From JAGLOK01 sp963675575 (lineage in GTDB: Bacteria > Bacillota > Clostridia > Christensenellales > UMGS416): a stretch of DNA of 64,000 bases. A program made the position numbers and the translations under genes. This document shows positions 8,325 to 17,385 of this stretch, one piece after another. The notes under the pieces were generated by a model. The model was given only the letters and a program-made list of their open reading frames with translations, had not been told where the DNA came from and ran no database searches. Position 1 is the stretch's first letter; each line of letters opens with the position of its first letter. The stretch covers positions 2,976,001-3,040,000 of the forward strand of contig OY776378.1 of the NCBI GenBank assembly GCA_963675575.1, in the 5' to 3' direction.

Positions 8325-8705
8325 ATGGAAATTAAAATACCACGTGAAGTAAGAAACTATCATGAAACAATTTTTTTTGGACTGTCTTTCAGACAGTTCA
8401 TTTGCAGTGCAGTTGCGATTGGAATAGCTGTGTTTGCATATTTTACACTGAAAGATGTACTAGGTAATGAAGGCGTATCATGGGTGTGCATTTTGGTAGC
8501 CATACCGATAGCCAGCCTGGGTTTTATCAAATATCACGGCATGGATCTAGAGCACTTCATATGGGCATGTATAAAATCTGAATTTCTTATGCCAAAACAG
8601 TTGGTATTTAAGGCAGACAATTATATGTATATTGCGTATCGAGAAGTAACTCAGGATAACAAATTAATAAAGAAAGGAAAAATCAAAGATGTCCAACACA
8701 TTTAG
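8325..8705 (+). CDS. PrgI family conjugation protein
   Basis: A 126-residue protein starting MEIKIPREVRNYHETIFFGL, the hallmark N terminus of PrgI/VirB3-like proteins, with two hydrophobic segments (about 22-42 and 48-68) and a cytoplasmic C terminus. PrgI proteins accompany the VirB4 ATPase in Gram-positive type IV secretion. The last 17 bases overlap the VirB4 gene, which supports coupled expression. AGGAG lies 8 bases before the ATG. Confidence 0.9.
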   Translation: MEIKIPREVRNYHETIFFGLSFRQFICSAVAIGIAVFAYFTLKDVLGNEGVSWVCILVAIPIASLGFIKYHGMDLEHFIWACIKSEFLMPKQLVFKADNYMYIAYREVTQDNKLIKKGKIKDVQHI

Positions 8706-11043
8706 AAAAATAAGGCGAGCGGAAAAAGAAAGCCTAAAAATACCAAAGAGTGTACAGCAAGCCATCCCGATAAGAGAAATCTACGAGGATGGCATTTTTA
8801 AAGTAGGGAATAGCTATTCAAAGACCATGAGGTTTACTGATATTAATTATAGAGTAGCTTCTAAAGATGATCAAAAGCAGATGCTTATGCGTTATTGTGA
8901 TTTGATTAATTCATTGGATACAGAGGCTGTTACAAAACTGACAATTAATAATCGTAGATTAAATAAGCAGGATTTTGAAAACCGCATCCTTATGCCACTA
9001 AAAGATGACGGACTCGATGTTTACCGTGAAGAATACAACCAAATGTTACTGGATCGAGCGATTGTAAACAGTAACAATATGGTGCAGGAAAAATATATCA
9101 CAATATCTACAGCAAGAAAGAATGTTGTAGATGCACGTTCTTTATTTGGTAGGGTCACATCTGACTTGTACTCACAATTCTCAAAGCTGTCCAGTCGATT
9201 AATTGATTTGGATGCAAAAGAAAGACTGCGTATATTTCATGATTTCTATAAGCTTGGCCAGGAACAATACTACAACTTTGAATTAAAAAGAACAATGCGA
9301 AAAGGACATGATTTTAAAGATACCATCTGCCCTGACAGCATGGAGTTAAATAAGGATTATATAAAGATTGGTGATAAATATTGCAGAACACTATATGTGC
9401 GTGAATTTGCTTCGTTTATTAAAGATACAATGATAACAGAATTCGCAGACCTTCCCAAAAACCTTATGCTCTCGATAGACTTATTACCAGTACCCACTGA
9501 TGAGGCGGTTAAAATAATTAATAAGCTTATACTTGGTGCAGAAACTGACAAGGCAAGATTTACACGGAAACAATCACAAAACGGAAATTTCACAGCAGAT
9601 ATCCCTTATGATTTAGAACAACGTTCAAAAGAACTACATGAATTCATGAATGATATGACCTCCAGGGACCAGAGAATGCTTTTCGCAACTGTAACCATTA
9701 TTCTTATATCGGACAGCATTGAAGAATTAGATAGTGATACAGACAGTATATTATCAATTTCCAGAAAACACATGTGTGAATTTACAACACTTACATTCCA
9801 GCAGATGGACGGACTATATACTGTGCTTCCGTTTGGATTGCATAAGTTGCCATTTAAGTGGAGAACGCTTACTACCGAAAGCACGGCAGTTCTTATACCA
9901 TTTAAAACACAAGAGATTCAGGATGAGGGGGGTATCTACTATGGAATGAACTTTGTATCAAAGAATATGATAATTGCGGACAGACGTCATTTGATGAACG
10001 CTAATGGATTCATTATGGGTGTATCGGGTAGTGGTAAGTCCTTTATAGCAAAAGAAGAGATAGCAGCATTGATTATGCGAGATGATGTTGATATCATTAT
10101 AATTGATCCCGAGGAAGAATATACAAACCTTATTTTATCTATGGGTGGCGAAGTTGTTAAAATATCAGCTGCAAGCAAAAATCATATAAATGCACTTGAT
10201 ATGAGTAAGGATTATGGTGGTGATGAAAATCCAGTAATATTTAAAAGCGAGTTTTTACTATCTCTTTGTGAACAACTCGTTGGAAGCGGTAGATTATCTG
10301 CTAAAGAAAAGAGTATTATCGACAGATGTACTGCTAATGTATATCGTGAATATGTTAAAAATAATTTCACAGGTCAACCGCCAACACTAAAAGATTTCAG
10401 GCAAGAATTGCTTAGGCAAAACGAGCCTGAGGCGCGAGAAGTGGCACTTGCGATTGAATTGTATGCAGATGGTTCACTCGATACATTTGCAAGGCAAACA
10501 AATGTAGATGTAAACAGCCAATATATTGTCTATGATATTAAGGATTTAGGCAAACAGTTGAGAACTGTTGGCATGCTTGTTGTGCTTGATAATATTTTCA
10601 ATCGTATAAGCGAAAATAGGCAAAAAGGTAGAAACACATTTGTATATATCGACGAGATATATCTTCTTTTTCAGAATGAGTATTCCTCCAATTTCTTATT
10701 CGAATTATGGAAGCGTGTAAGAAAATATGGTGCATGCTGTACCGGTATTACGCAGAATGTATCAGATCTGCTTGAAAGCAATAATGCAAAAACAATGCTC
10801 GCAAACAGTGAATTCTTATTATTAATGAACCAGGCGGCAACGGATAGATTTGAATTGGCCAAGCTTCTCAATATCAGTGAAACACAACTTGGACATATCA
10901 CGGATAATGGCACCGAAGGACAAGGATTACTCAAGTTCGGAGGCGCCATCGTACCTTTTGAAAATCCATTTCCAAAAAATACTCAACTATATAAGCTTAT
11001 GACTACAAAATTATCCGAGATCCCGGATAATGTGGTTTATTAA
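8689..11043 (+). CDS. VirB4-like conjugation ATPase (CD1110-like)
   Basis: The 784-residue protein is the ATPase that powers the conjugation channel. The N-terminal 400 residues form the VirB4 partner-binding region. Walker A is at about 444-451 (GVSGSGKS) and Walker B is near 650 (VYIDEIYLLF). The run YGACCTGITQNVSDLL is typical of the C-terminal motor domain. Full length and intact motifs suggest it is functional. The gene overlaps PrgI by 17 bases and is followed by a weak terminator-like hairpin at about 11,165, just before the NlpC/P60 gene. Confidence 0.93.
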   Translation: MSNTFRKIRRAEKESLKIPKSVQQAIPIREIYEDGIFKVGNSYSKTMRFTDINYRVASKDDQKQMLMRYCDLINSLDTEAVTKLTINNRRLNKQDFENRILMPLKDDGLDVYREEYNQMLLDRAIVNSNNMVQEKYITISTARKNVVDARSLFGRVTSDLYSQFSKLSSRLIDLDAKERLRIFHDFYKLGQEQYYNFELKRTMRKGHDFKDTICPDSMELNKDYIKIGDKYCRTLYVREFASFIKDTMITEFADLPKNLMLSIDLLPVPTDEAVKIINKLILGAETDKARFTRKQSQNGNFTADIPYDLEQRSKELHEFMNDMTSRDQRMLFATVTIILISDSIEELDSDTDSILSISRKHMCEFTTLTFQQMDGLYTVLPFGLHKLPFKWRTLTTESTAVLIPFKTQEIQDEGGIYYGMNFVSKNMIIADRRHLMNANGFIMGVSGSGKSFIAKEEIAALIMRDDVDIIIIDPEEEYTNLILSMGGEVVKISAASKNHINALDMSKDYGGDENPVIFKSEFLLSLCEQLVGSGRLSAKEKSIIDRCTANVYREYVKNNFTGQPPTLKDFRQELLRQNEPEAREVALAIELYADGSLDTFARQTNVDVNSQYIVYDIKDLGKQLRTVGMLVVLDNIFNRISENRQKGRNTFVYIDEIYLLFQNEYSSNFLFELWKRVRKYGACCTGITQNVSDLLESNNAKTMLANSEFLLLMNQAATDRFELAKLLNISETQLGHITDNGTEGQGLLKFGGAIVPFENPFPKNTQLYKLMTTKLSEIPDNVVY

Positions 11044-11164
11044 GTAAATTTCGTTATTCGATGAGTTGAAAGAGCCAGCATCATACAGTTCAAGTGTAAG
11101 AAGTGCGGTAAGAATGTTACTTGACTGTTAGAAGATAAATAAATACTAGATAACAAACTGCAAT

Positions 11165-11192
11165 AAAAAACGTCAGAAATGGCGTTTTTTTA
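11165..11192 (+). terminator. Terminator-like hairpin downstream of the VirB4-like gene
   Basis: AAAAAACGTC pairs with GGCGTTTTTT around a six-base loop, which gives a short stem ending in T's. It covers the ATG at 11,179, which argues against that ATG as a translation start and for the ATG at 11,215. Read-through is likely because downstream genes complete the conjugation set. Confidence 0.55.
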
Positions 11193-11214
11193 TTTGCAGA
11201 AAATCGGAGAGAAA

Positions 11215-13020
11215 ATGAAAGAACCTAAACAAAAACCTCAAATGGGTAAACCTAAGATTATTGAGAAAACGCTTCGAACTCCTGACCGGGTTCGTAGCTT
11301 TTCTTCTAAAATGAAAGAAAATATGCCTGATGGGGATAATAAAAATGCAAATGAATATGCTTCAGATAATATTACAGAAAATGGTGAGTATCTAGCAAAC
11401 AAAGGGATTGAATCTACAGGTAAGGCCGGTAAAAAAGTAATTAGACAAGGATATGATTCTATAAGGCAGAATAATAAACCATACGACAGTCAGACTACTG
11501 ATATAAAGCAAAAGCAATCCCAAAGAGGAAAAACAGAACAAGCTAAGAAAACTTATAAAAATTTTCAGAGAGATACTTCGATAATAGACAACAATTTAAT
11601 CGATAATAATGCACGGGATACCAAGACAAAAGAAGCTGTTCTTAATAAGTCTCCAAAGATTAAAGGTAGTGCGAATATAAAAACAAACTCAAAAACTATC
11701 AAGCAAACAAAGAGAACTATTAAGACGGCAAAACAAGTCTTGAAGAATACTGTAAAAACATCTAAAAAAAGTGTAAAAGCTGCAAAAAAGGCCGCGGCCG
11801 CTGCGAAAAAAGCGGCACAAACAGCTGCAAAAGTTGCAAAGTTAACCGCAAAAGCAATTGCTTCAGCAGTCAAAGCTGCTATAGCGGCCATTAAAGGATT
11901 AGTTGCAGCTATAGCCGTCGGTGGATGGATTGTTATTGTTATAATCCTTGTAATCACTTTAATACTTATTCTGGTTTCCTCTCCGTGGGGAGTTTTCTTT
12001 GAAGATACAGATGACAACACACCTACAATATCTGAACTAGTAGTTCAAATGAACAATGAATATAGTGAAGAAATAACAAGTATTATATCAAATGCAGGTG
12101 AAATAAATGAAATCATAATGGATGGTGATACAGATAAACTAAGTTACGAACCTTATAACTGGATAGATGTTATAGGAGTATTTGCTGTAAAATCATCTGC
12201 AAATCCAAATGACGAAGAATATATGGATGTACTCATTATTGATGATAGAAAAGTAAAAAAACTAAAAGATGTCTTTTGGAGCATGAATACAATATCCTAT
12301 GAAATTATTGAAGAAATAATCGAACCTGATCCTACACCTACACCAACTCAATCGCCAACACCATATCCAAGTGCAACTCCGGCAAGCCCTAGTCCGGAGC
12401 CAACACCGGAGATTTACAGAACTCTGATTATTTCTACTGAAAGTTTAACATATGAACAAGGTGCCGAGTTATATAGATTCAATAATAATCAAAATCAATT
12501 AGTAGATGAACTAATGTCTGCTGAATACTACTCAATGTTTATGGAAATTTGCGGTATGAGTAGTTTCAATGGTTTAACGCCAGAACAGGCAGTACAACTT
12601 ATAAATGAATTGCCTGAAGGTGAACTTGGAGCAGGCATAGTAAGATATGCTCTCTCTAGATTAGGGGATCCGTACTCTCAAGCAAAACGTGGGCAAGACA
12701 AATATGTTGATTGCTCATATTTTGCCAGATGGTGTTATCAACAAGCTGGAGTATCAAGCTTTACACCGGGCACGGCTGCAGAACAAGCACGATATTGCGT
12801 TAACAATAATTTATCTATTTCAAAGTCAGCTTTAAAACCGGGAGATTTGATTTTTTGGTCGTTTAACGTTAATGGACGTTATCTGAACATAACGCATGTT
12901 GGTATTTATGCCGGTAATGGAATGGTAATCGATGCTTCGTCATCTCGAGGTATGGTTGTTTACAGGGAAATGTTCGGCTGGTCCAGCATTGTTGTTTGCG
13001 GACGACCGCATATAAAATAA
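11215..13020 (+). CDS. Membrane-anchored NlpC/P60 cell-wall hydrolase of the transfer module (CD1108-like)
   Basis: From the ATG at 11,215 (GGAGAG 5 bases upstream) the product is 601 residues. A long basic N-terminal part rich in Lys, Ala and Thr is followed by one membrane helix (about 235-260), a linker rich in Pro, Thr and Ser (about 380-400), and a C-terminal NlpC/P60 domain (about 475-601). The putative catalytic Cys is in YVDCSYF and the His in ITHVGIY. It would cut peptide cross-bridges to let the conjugation channel through the wall. The architecture matches CD1108-family mobile-element proteins. The hydrolase core looks intact. Confidence 0.88.
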   Translation: MKEPKQKPQMGKPKIIEKTLRTPDRVRSFSSKMKENMPDGDNKNANEYASDNITENGEYLANKGIESTGKAGKKVIRQGYDSIRQNNKPYDSQTTDIKQKQSQRGKTEQAKKTYKNFQRDTSIIDNNLIDNNARDTKTKEAVLNKSPKIKGSANIKTNSKTIKQTKRTIKTAKQVLKNTVKTSKKSVKAAKKAAAAAKKAAQTAAKVAKLTAKAIASAVKAAIAAIKGLVAAIAVGGWIVIVIILVITLILILVSSPWGVFFEDTDDNTPTISELVVQMNNEYSEEITSIISNAGEINEIIMDGDTDKLSYEPYNWIDVIGVFAVKSSANPNDEEYMDVLIIDDRKVKKLKDVFWSMNTISYEIIEEIIEPDPTPTPTQSPTPYPSATPASPSPEPTPEIYRTLIISTESLTYEQGAELYRFNNNQNQLVDELMSAEYYSMFMEICGMSSFNGLTPEQAVQLINELPEGELGAGIVRYALSRLGDPYSQAKRGQDKYVDCSYFARWCYQQAGVSSFTPGTAAEQARYCVNNNLSISKSALKPGDLIFWSFNVNGRYLNITHVGIYAGNGMVIDASSSRGMVVYREMFGWSSIVVCGRPHIK

Positions 13021-13034
13021 GAGAGGGGATGAAA

Positions 13035-13718
13035 ATGAATAGAAAAATAGTAATTTTGGTGATGACGGTATTCGTCATCACCATTTCTTTTTTTATAATA
13101 ATAAGGTATCTTCGAATATTCGATACTAATAATACAGAAACAGACAATTTGGATAATGGCATTAATAATTCGGATTATACAATTATAATTGAAAAAGTTA
13201 AAACCAATTCACCAACTGATTCATCAAAAATCATAAACTATTATACGCCTACGCCATTACCGATTATAGAACAAAATTCTGAGAACTCTAATATATCACT
13301 ATTTGAAGACACCACTTCATCAATCGCTAATATTACAATTTCAACTGATAAAAAAACAAGAACATTTGATATTATGCCTGATGTTGATAAATATACTCTC
13401 AAAAAAAATATTGGACACCTACCTTCATCAGCCTTACCAGGTCATGAAGGATTATGTGTTCTGATGGGGCACAGAGATACAGATTTTAGTATCTTACAGT
13501 ATATTAAGAAAGGTGATGTATTTACAATTAATTTTAAAAATTCAAACATTGTTTATGTAGTGACACAAATTGAAATTGTTAGTGGTGATAAAAATCTTAG
13601 GTTTGAAACGATGACGGGAACAAATTTAGTAATAGTAACGTGCTATCCATTTAGATATACAGGAAATGCTCCGAAGAAATTCAAGATTTATGCTAAAAAA
13701 CAGTTGAAAAATAATTAA
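13035..13718 (+). CDS. Class D sortase
   Basis: A 227-residue protein with an N-terminal membrane anchor (about 5-25), a low-complexity spacer and a C-terminal sortase domain. The catalytic set is visible: His in LMGHRD (about 145), Cys in VIVTCYPF (about 202) and Arg in PFRYTGNAP (about 206). The LVIVTCYPF context is typical of class D sortases, which often accompany the CD1108-type hydrolase in clostridial elements. The ATG at 13,035 is chosen because GAGGGG lies 7 bases upstream; the ATG at 13,029 is too close to it. No LPxTG-type substrate is evident in the window. Confidence 0.85.
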   Translation: MNRKIVILVMTVFVITISFFIIIRYLRIFDTNNTETDNLDNGINNSDYTIIIEKVKTNSPTDSSKIINYYTPTPLPIIEQNSENSNISLFEDTTSSIANITISTDKKTRTFDIMPDVDKYTLKKNIGHLPSSALPGHEGLCVLMGHRDTDFSILQYIKKGDVFTINFKNSNIVYVVTQIEIVSGDKNLRFETMTGTNLVIVTCYPFRYTGNAPKKFKIYAKKQLKNN

Positions 13719-14078
13719 TGTATTTATCACCAATAGAATTTATATCTAATAATTAGATCGTCTAATTGTTTTGGGGAAATATAGTTGAAGTAAGAATTCT
13801 AATTAAAAGATGGATAAAAACCTACAGTATGAATATATTATTAAGGCAAGTTGCAATTGAACTGCTGATAAGTAGCTAATATGCTATAATATGGGTAATT
13901 ATTGTTTTATTCAAAAACAAGTAGACCCCATTTATAGAACATAATTAGTTTTATAATATAGTCATTGGAACGTATTAAAAACGCATAAAAAGGGTAGTAT
14001 ATTCCCCCCATATGTTGTAATAGAGTGTTCAATATAATATAATTTTGATAAGTAAAATTTGATTAGGACAAAAGATAA
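13719..14078. other. 360-bp gap after the transfer operon
   Basis: No gene is visible. A 7-bp hairpin (AATTAGA/TCTAATT, 13,751-13,767) followed by GTTTT is a weak candidate terminator for the transfer operon. The rest is A+T-rich and featureless to me. Confidence 0.4.
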
Positions 14079-14852
14079 ATGCAAATAATTAAATCATATA
14101 TAATAGCTCTTACCAATCTTTATGGCATTATTGATAAGGGTAGGGTTATAAAAATATATAATAAGCAAAATGATAATAAAATTTCCGATATTATTATTGA
14201 CGACGATAATAATGTTCATTCTGGGGAAATCGTTATTTCCGAAGCAGAATTAGAAAAGTGTTTTATATACATTGATGATTCACACTTTGTACATGAAGCT
14301 GTTTTTGAATACGATGGAGGCGTGGGCGCTCTTATAATGGCAAAGGCGGGTAAGCCGTATTATATTCCCAAAAAGAAAGATCTTCTTAAGTTTACAGATC
14401 CTTATTATCATGAAATAAGTGACCAATACACTACTCTATATGAATATATTAATAAAAAAATGTTAAAGAATAATTCTAAATTGGCTTCCAGTCTAAGTTA
14501 TGATATTTACATATCTATTCAGTGTGGCGTTTCAACTCAAGAGTTATTCGATTTATTTAGTGAAAGAGATATAGAAATCAAGGATTTTAATCAAGCTCAG
14601 GATCTCTCGTATCTTATTATGGAGCTTAAAAATAATACACGTATTTGGGAAAACAATGGGCATACTCCGAGTGAAATTTTTGAGTTATTCGAAAAACAAA
14701 AATTGACCCCTTTCTCTAAACCGCTTTTTACTACTCTTTCACCTAAATTAACCGTTATAAGGGGCAGTAAAAAAATCGGTAGGAATGGACCTTGTCCTTG
14801 CGGATCTGCAAAAAAGTATAAGAATTGCTGTTTGGATAAAGATAAAAATTGA
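14079..14852 (+). CDS. SEC-C zinc-motif protein of unknown function
   Basis: A 257-residue soluble protein. Its only recognisable part is the C-terminal SEC-C zinc-binding motif (GRNGPCPCGSAKKYKNCC, about 236-253), the same motif that ends SecA. The first 230 residues are acidic and mixed alpha/beta with no motif I know. SEC-C tails occur on many mobile-element and defence proteins as small binding modules. The gene stands alone, with gaps on both sides and a poor ribosome binding site (AGGA 11 bases upstream). Cargo of the element is the likely status. Confidence 0.7.
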   Translation: MQIIKSYIIALTNLYGIIDKGRVIKIYNKQNDNKISDIIIDDDNNVHSGEIVISEAELEKCFIYIDDSHFVHEAVFEYDGGVGALIMAKAGKPYYIPKKKDLLKFTDPYYHEISDQYTTLYEYINKKMLKNNSKLASSLSYDIYISIQCGVSTQELFDLFSERDIEIKDFNQAQDLSYLIMELKNNTRIWENNGHTPSEIFELFEKQKLTPFSKPLFTTLSPKLTVIRGSKKIGRNGPCPCGSAKKYKNCCLDKDKN

Positions 14853-15497
14853 ACTTGATGTGAGAAAATACTAAATAAATATCATGCCAATACTTCAATT
14901 AAAATTTTATACTAATAAAATATGATTTATAATCTAATAACGTATTAAAATAATGCAGGGAGATTTTATATCACACCGAGTTATTACTTCACTATTTAAA
15001 CCTTTAATTTATATAAATATAATGGGTTTTTTGTGTATTTCTATTTAAATAATGGAGAAATAATTTCTGATTATTTCGTTGTTTTGTTGGAGAAATAAAA
15101 AAGTTAAGGTTACAAGAGACAATATAAATTAGGTTATGAAACATGTTGATTCGACATACAAAAAGTATGCTTTATATGACTATCCTCGAATAGAGGCTTA
15201 CTTAATTGAGTATACTGTTCCATAGTATATAAATTAGATAAATAATTCATTACAACTTATCCGACTTGTAGTTTTTTACCGGTTTACTCTCCATGCCTTT
15301 TTTAGCTCTTTGTCATGCACTCAATTATAGTATCTTTCCTTAAGTTTTCTGATACCATCTCCTCCTTGTGCAATAAAAAAAACTACGGAGGGTTCCCTAT
15401 GTGCGAGTTAATTGTTTTATCGCTTAATCATCTGTCACTCTGCCTGAAATTATGAACTGAACATATTAGTTATTCTGGTTTTACTAATTATTAATAT
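14853..15497. other. 645-bp stretch with no recognisable gene
   Basis: The stretch is highly A+T-rich, with short repeats such as TGGAGAAATAA at about 15,052 and 15,088. I find no open frame with a ribosome binding site and no convincing RNA structure on either strand. It is probably decayed DNA between cargo genes. Confidence 0.5.
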
Positions 15498-16031
15498 CTA
15501 CTTTCGTGTTTTTTTATTCATACTTTTTGTATTGGTTATCGTACCTCTGGTATATCCTTGCGCTGCTTCCACTTTGCGAGCATACAAATAACAAAACCTA
15601 TTATTATAATTTAAGCTTAGAAGATCACCTGATGTTTTCAATCTTTCGTCCCTTTTTGCGTCCTTTGGGTGCACATTTAACAAGTCTCTGTATAAACCAT
15701 CATCTCTAAATACTTTTGGTGATTGAAATATATTTTCAAGAGTATACTACTTACCGGTATCTTCATCTAAAAATTTTAAATTAAAAGCACTTAAAGCAAT
15801 ACCAGTTTGATTAGTAGACTTCGTTGAAACTTCAAGAATTTTTAAAGTATTATCAATTCTACTAATACTTTCATGTAAAGATTTTATTGATTTCTGCTTT
15901 TGAGATACAGCAAATCCAGTGTAGAATTTAAAGTCTACATCGATTTCCTTATATGTTTCAGTCTTACTTAAAAAAAACATTTTCTTATAGCCGTTAGTTT
16001 CCCTCTCTATTAAATGTTAGATCATTTCCAT
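15498..16031 (-). pseudogene. Broken NADAR-type (DarT1-associated antitoxin family, formerly DUF6977) gene
   Basis: On the minus strand a frame from an ATG at 16,031 hits TAA at codon 5 and then runs on as …ETNGYKKMFFLSKTETYKEI, then VSQKQKSIKSLHESI, ILEVSTKS and LSAFNLKF, until a stop at 15,747. A second frame picks up with ENIFQSPKVFRDDGLYRDLL and KDAKRDERLKTSGDLL, then turns into unrelated sequence. The order of these segments is that of one family I recall as DUF6977, now named for NADAR antitoxins next to DarT1 ADP-ribosyltransferases. The gene thus carries a nonsense codon, a frameshift and a truncated end. No DarT toxin is nearby. Confidence 0.55.
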
Positions 16032-16351
16032 TTAAAAAATATGCATTAAGACTGTTAAGAAGAGGCAGAAGCAAAGAATCCCATAAATAGGGCATCAAGT
16101 AGAATAAAATTAAAGCCATAGTACTGGTCATTGCAAAAGTAAATTAGCCCTTTTTAGCCATTTTCAGTTGTCAAAGTACAGTTTTAATTTTTCACTTTAG
16201 TTTAGATATATATTAGAGTATAACAATGAAGATGCACCAACAATGACATAATTAGAAAGTTTTTTTATAAACACTTAAATAAATACAGGAATAAGGTATA
16301 ATTATATAGAAATATAATATATGAGATATTTTATTAAGGAGGTGTACTAAA
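16032..16351. other. 320-bp gap
   Basis: No gene or structured element is visible. The last 60 bases before 16,352 are extremely A+T-rich and probably carry the promoter of the sigma-like gene, but several -10-like boxes overlap and I cannot choose one. Confidence 0.4.
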
Positions 16352-16936
16352 ATGATACAATATCAATCTTTTAGTGATGCAGATCTTGTTACAGCTGCCA
16401 AATTTCAAGAGAAACCTTTTGAAGCTTTACTTGATAGATATATGAAAGATATTAAATACATTTCTAATAATTACTTTATAACAGGAGCTGATAAAGAAGA
16501 TTTATTACAAGAGGGGCGAATTGCTTTTTTGTCAGCTGTTAAAAATTATGATCCTAATCTTGGTTCTTTCAATACTTTCTTTCGTAAATGTATAAAAAGA
16601 CGACTTAATTCTGCAATCAAAATGTCTTTAAGAAAAAAGCACTTACCCTTAAAAGATTATGTTTCTTTCGATAATAGTGATGCATTTGTAAATGTTGAAA
16701 AATATGAGTATTTAAATAGTCCAATAAAGGAATGTATTGATAAGGAAGATTTAGATTCGTTAAAAAAAACAATTCAAAGATTTCTTTCTGACCATGAAAT
16801 GAATTGCCTTTCACTGTATATCGGTGGATATTCATATAGAGAAATAAGCAATAAACTTGGAATAAAGATAAAATCTGTAGAGACTGCCTTATCAAGAGGT
16901 AGAAGAAAATTGAAAAAATATTATAAAGTTATGTAG
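16352..16936 (+). CDS. Sigma-70 family RNA polymerase sigma factor
   Basis: A 194-residue protein. Region 2 is clear (DKEDLLQEGRIAFLSAVKNYDPNLGSFNTFF, given here only as a landmark at about 45-80 with key residues EDLLQEG and FNTFF), and region 4 ends in a helix-turn-helix (SYREISNKLGIKIKSVETAL, then RGRRKLKK). The layout is like SigH-type factors of Firmicutes, and similar small factors are common on mobile elements. GGAGGTG lies 9-15 bases upstream of the ATG. It stands between cargo genes, and its 3' end faces the restriction operon 57 bases away. Its target promoters are unknown. Confidence 0.85.
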   Translation: MIQYQSFSDADLVTAAKFQEKPFEALLDRYMKDIKYISNNYFITGADKEDLLQEGRIAFLSAVKNYDPNLGSFNTFFRKCIKRRLNSAIKMSLRKKHLPLKDYVSFDNSDAFVNVEKYEYLNSPIKECIDKEDLDSLKKTIQRFLSDHEMNCLSLYIGGYSYREISNKLGIKIKSVETALSRGRRKLKKYYKVM

Positions 16937-16993
16937 AGTATAATTTTTGGAACTTGTTAGCAACTACATATCGAACTATTGCTTATTTGGAGC

Positions 16994-17362
16994 TTACATA
17001 TTTAATCCTCTATTAAAATTATCTATATAAGCAGGATTAACTGTTGCTCTTATTTCAGTAATATATTGAATAACTCTTCCACTTCGGAAGTTATGTATCT
17101 GAAACAATTTATCCACATATTCATTACAGTTGACTCTAGATACTATATTACCCGTTCCTCTAGTCATTTTAAAAACATTTGGGAATATAGTCAACTCATC
17201 ATAGAAGTGTATTCGACCTTCTTTTCCCCATGCTCCTTGTTCATCATTATCCTCCCAATGTAAAGAGATGCTTCCTGAATTAGCAAAGAACCCCAATACT
17301 TCATAATACTCTTCAATACTATTGAAATTTACTTGTTGATTTTCTCCATAGGTTAGCTGCAT
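16994..17362 (-). CDS. Small hypothetical protein, third gene of the restriction-modification operon
   Basis: A 122-residue soluble protein, unrecognised, with a mixed alpha/beta composition and a high content of Asn, Tyr and Phe (for example ANSGSISLHWEDNDEQGAWG). The ATG at 17,362 has AAGGAG 9-14 bases upstream and is preferred over the GTG three codons earlier. The gene starts 24 bases after the HNH endonuclease gene on the same strand, so it probably shares its message. It could be an accessory or control protein of the restriction system, but no DNA-binding helix-turn-helix is evident. Confidence 0.6.
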   Translation of the reverse strand: MQLTYGENQQVNFNSIEEYYEVLGFFANSGSISLHWEDNDEQGAWGKEGRIHFYDELTIFPNVFKMTRGTGNIVSRVNCNEYVDKLFQIHNFRSGRVIQYITEIRATVNPAYIDNFNRGLNM

Positions 17363-17385
17363 TATAAACACTCCTTTATTTATTA

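Noticed and set aside
11179..11214. Earlier ATG for the NlpC/P60 gene
   Set aside because: That ATG sits inside a terminator-like hairpin without a ribosome binding site. The ATG at 11,215 has GGAGAG at a proper distance.
15498..15683. 61-codon minus-strand frame as an independent gene
   Set aside because: It begins inside the second half of the broken NADAR-type gene and has no start signal of its own.
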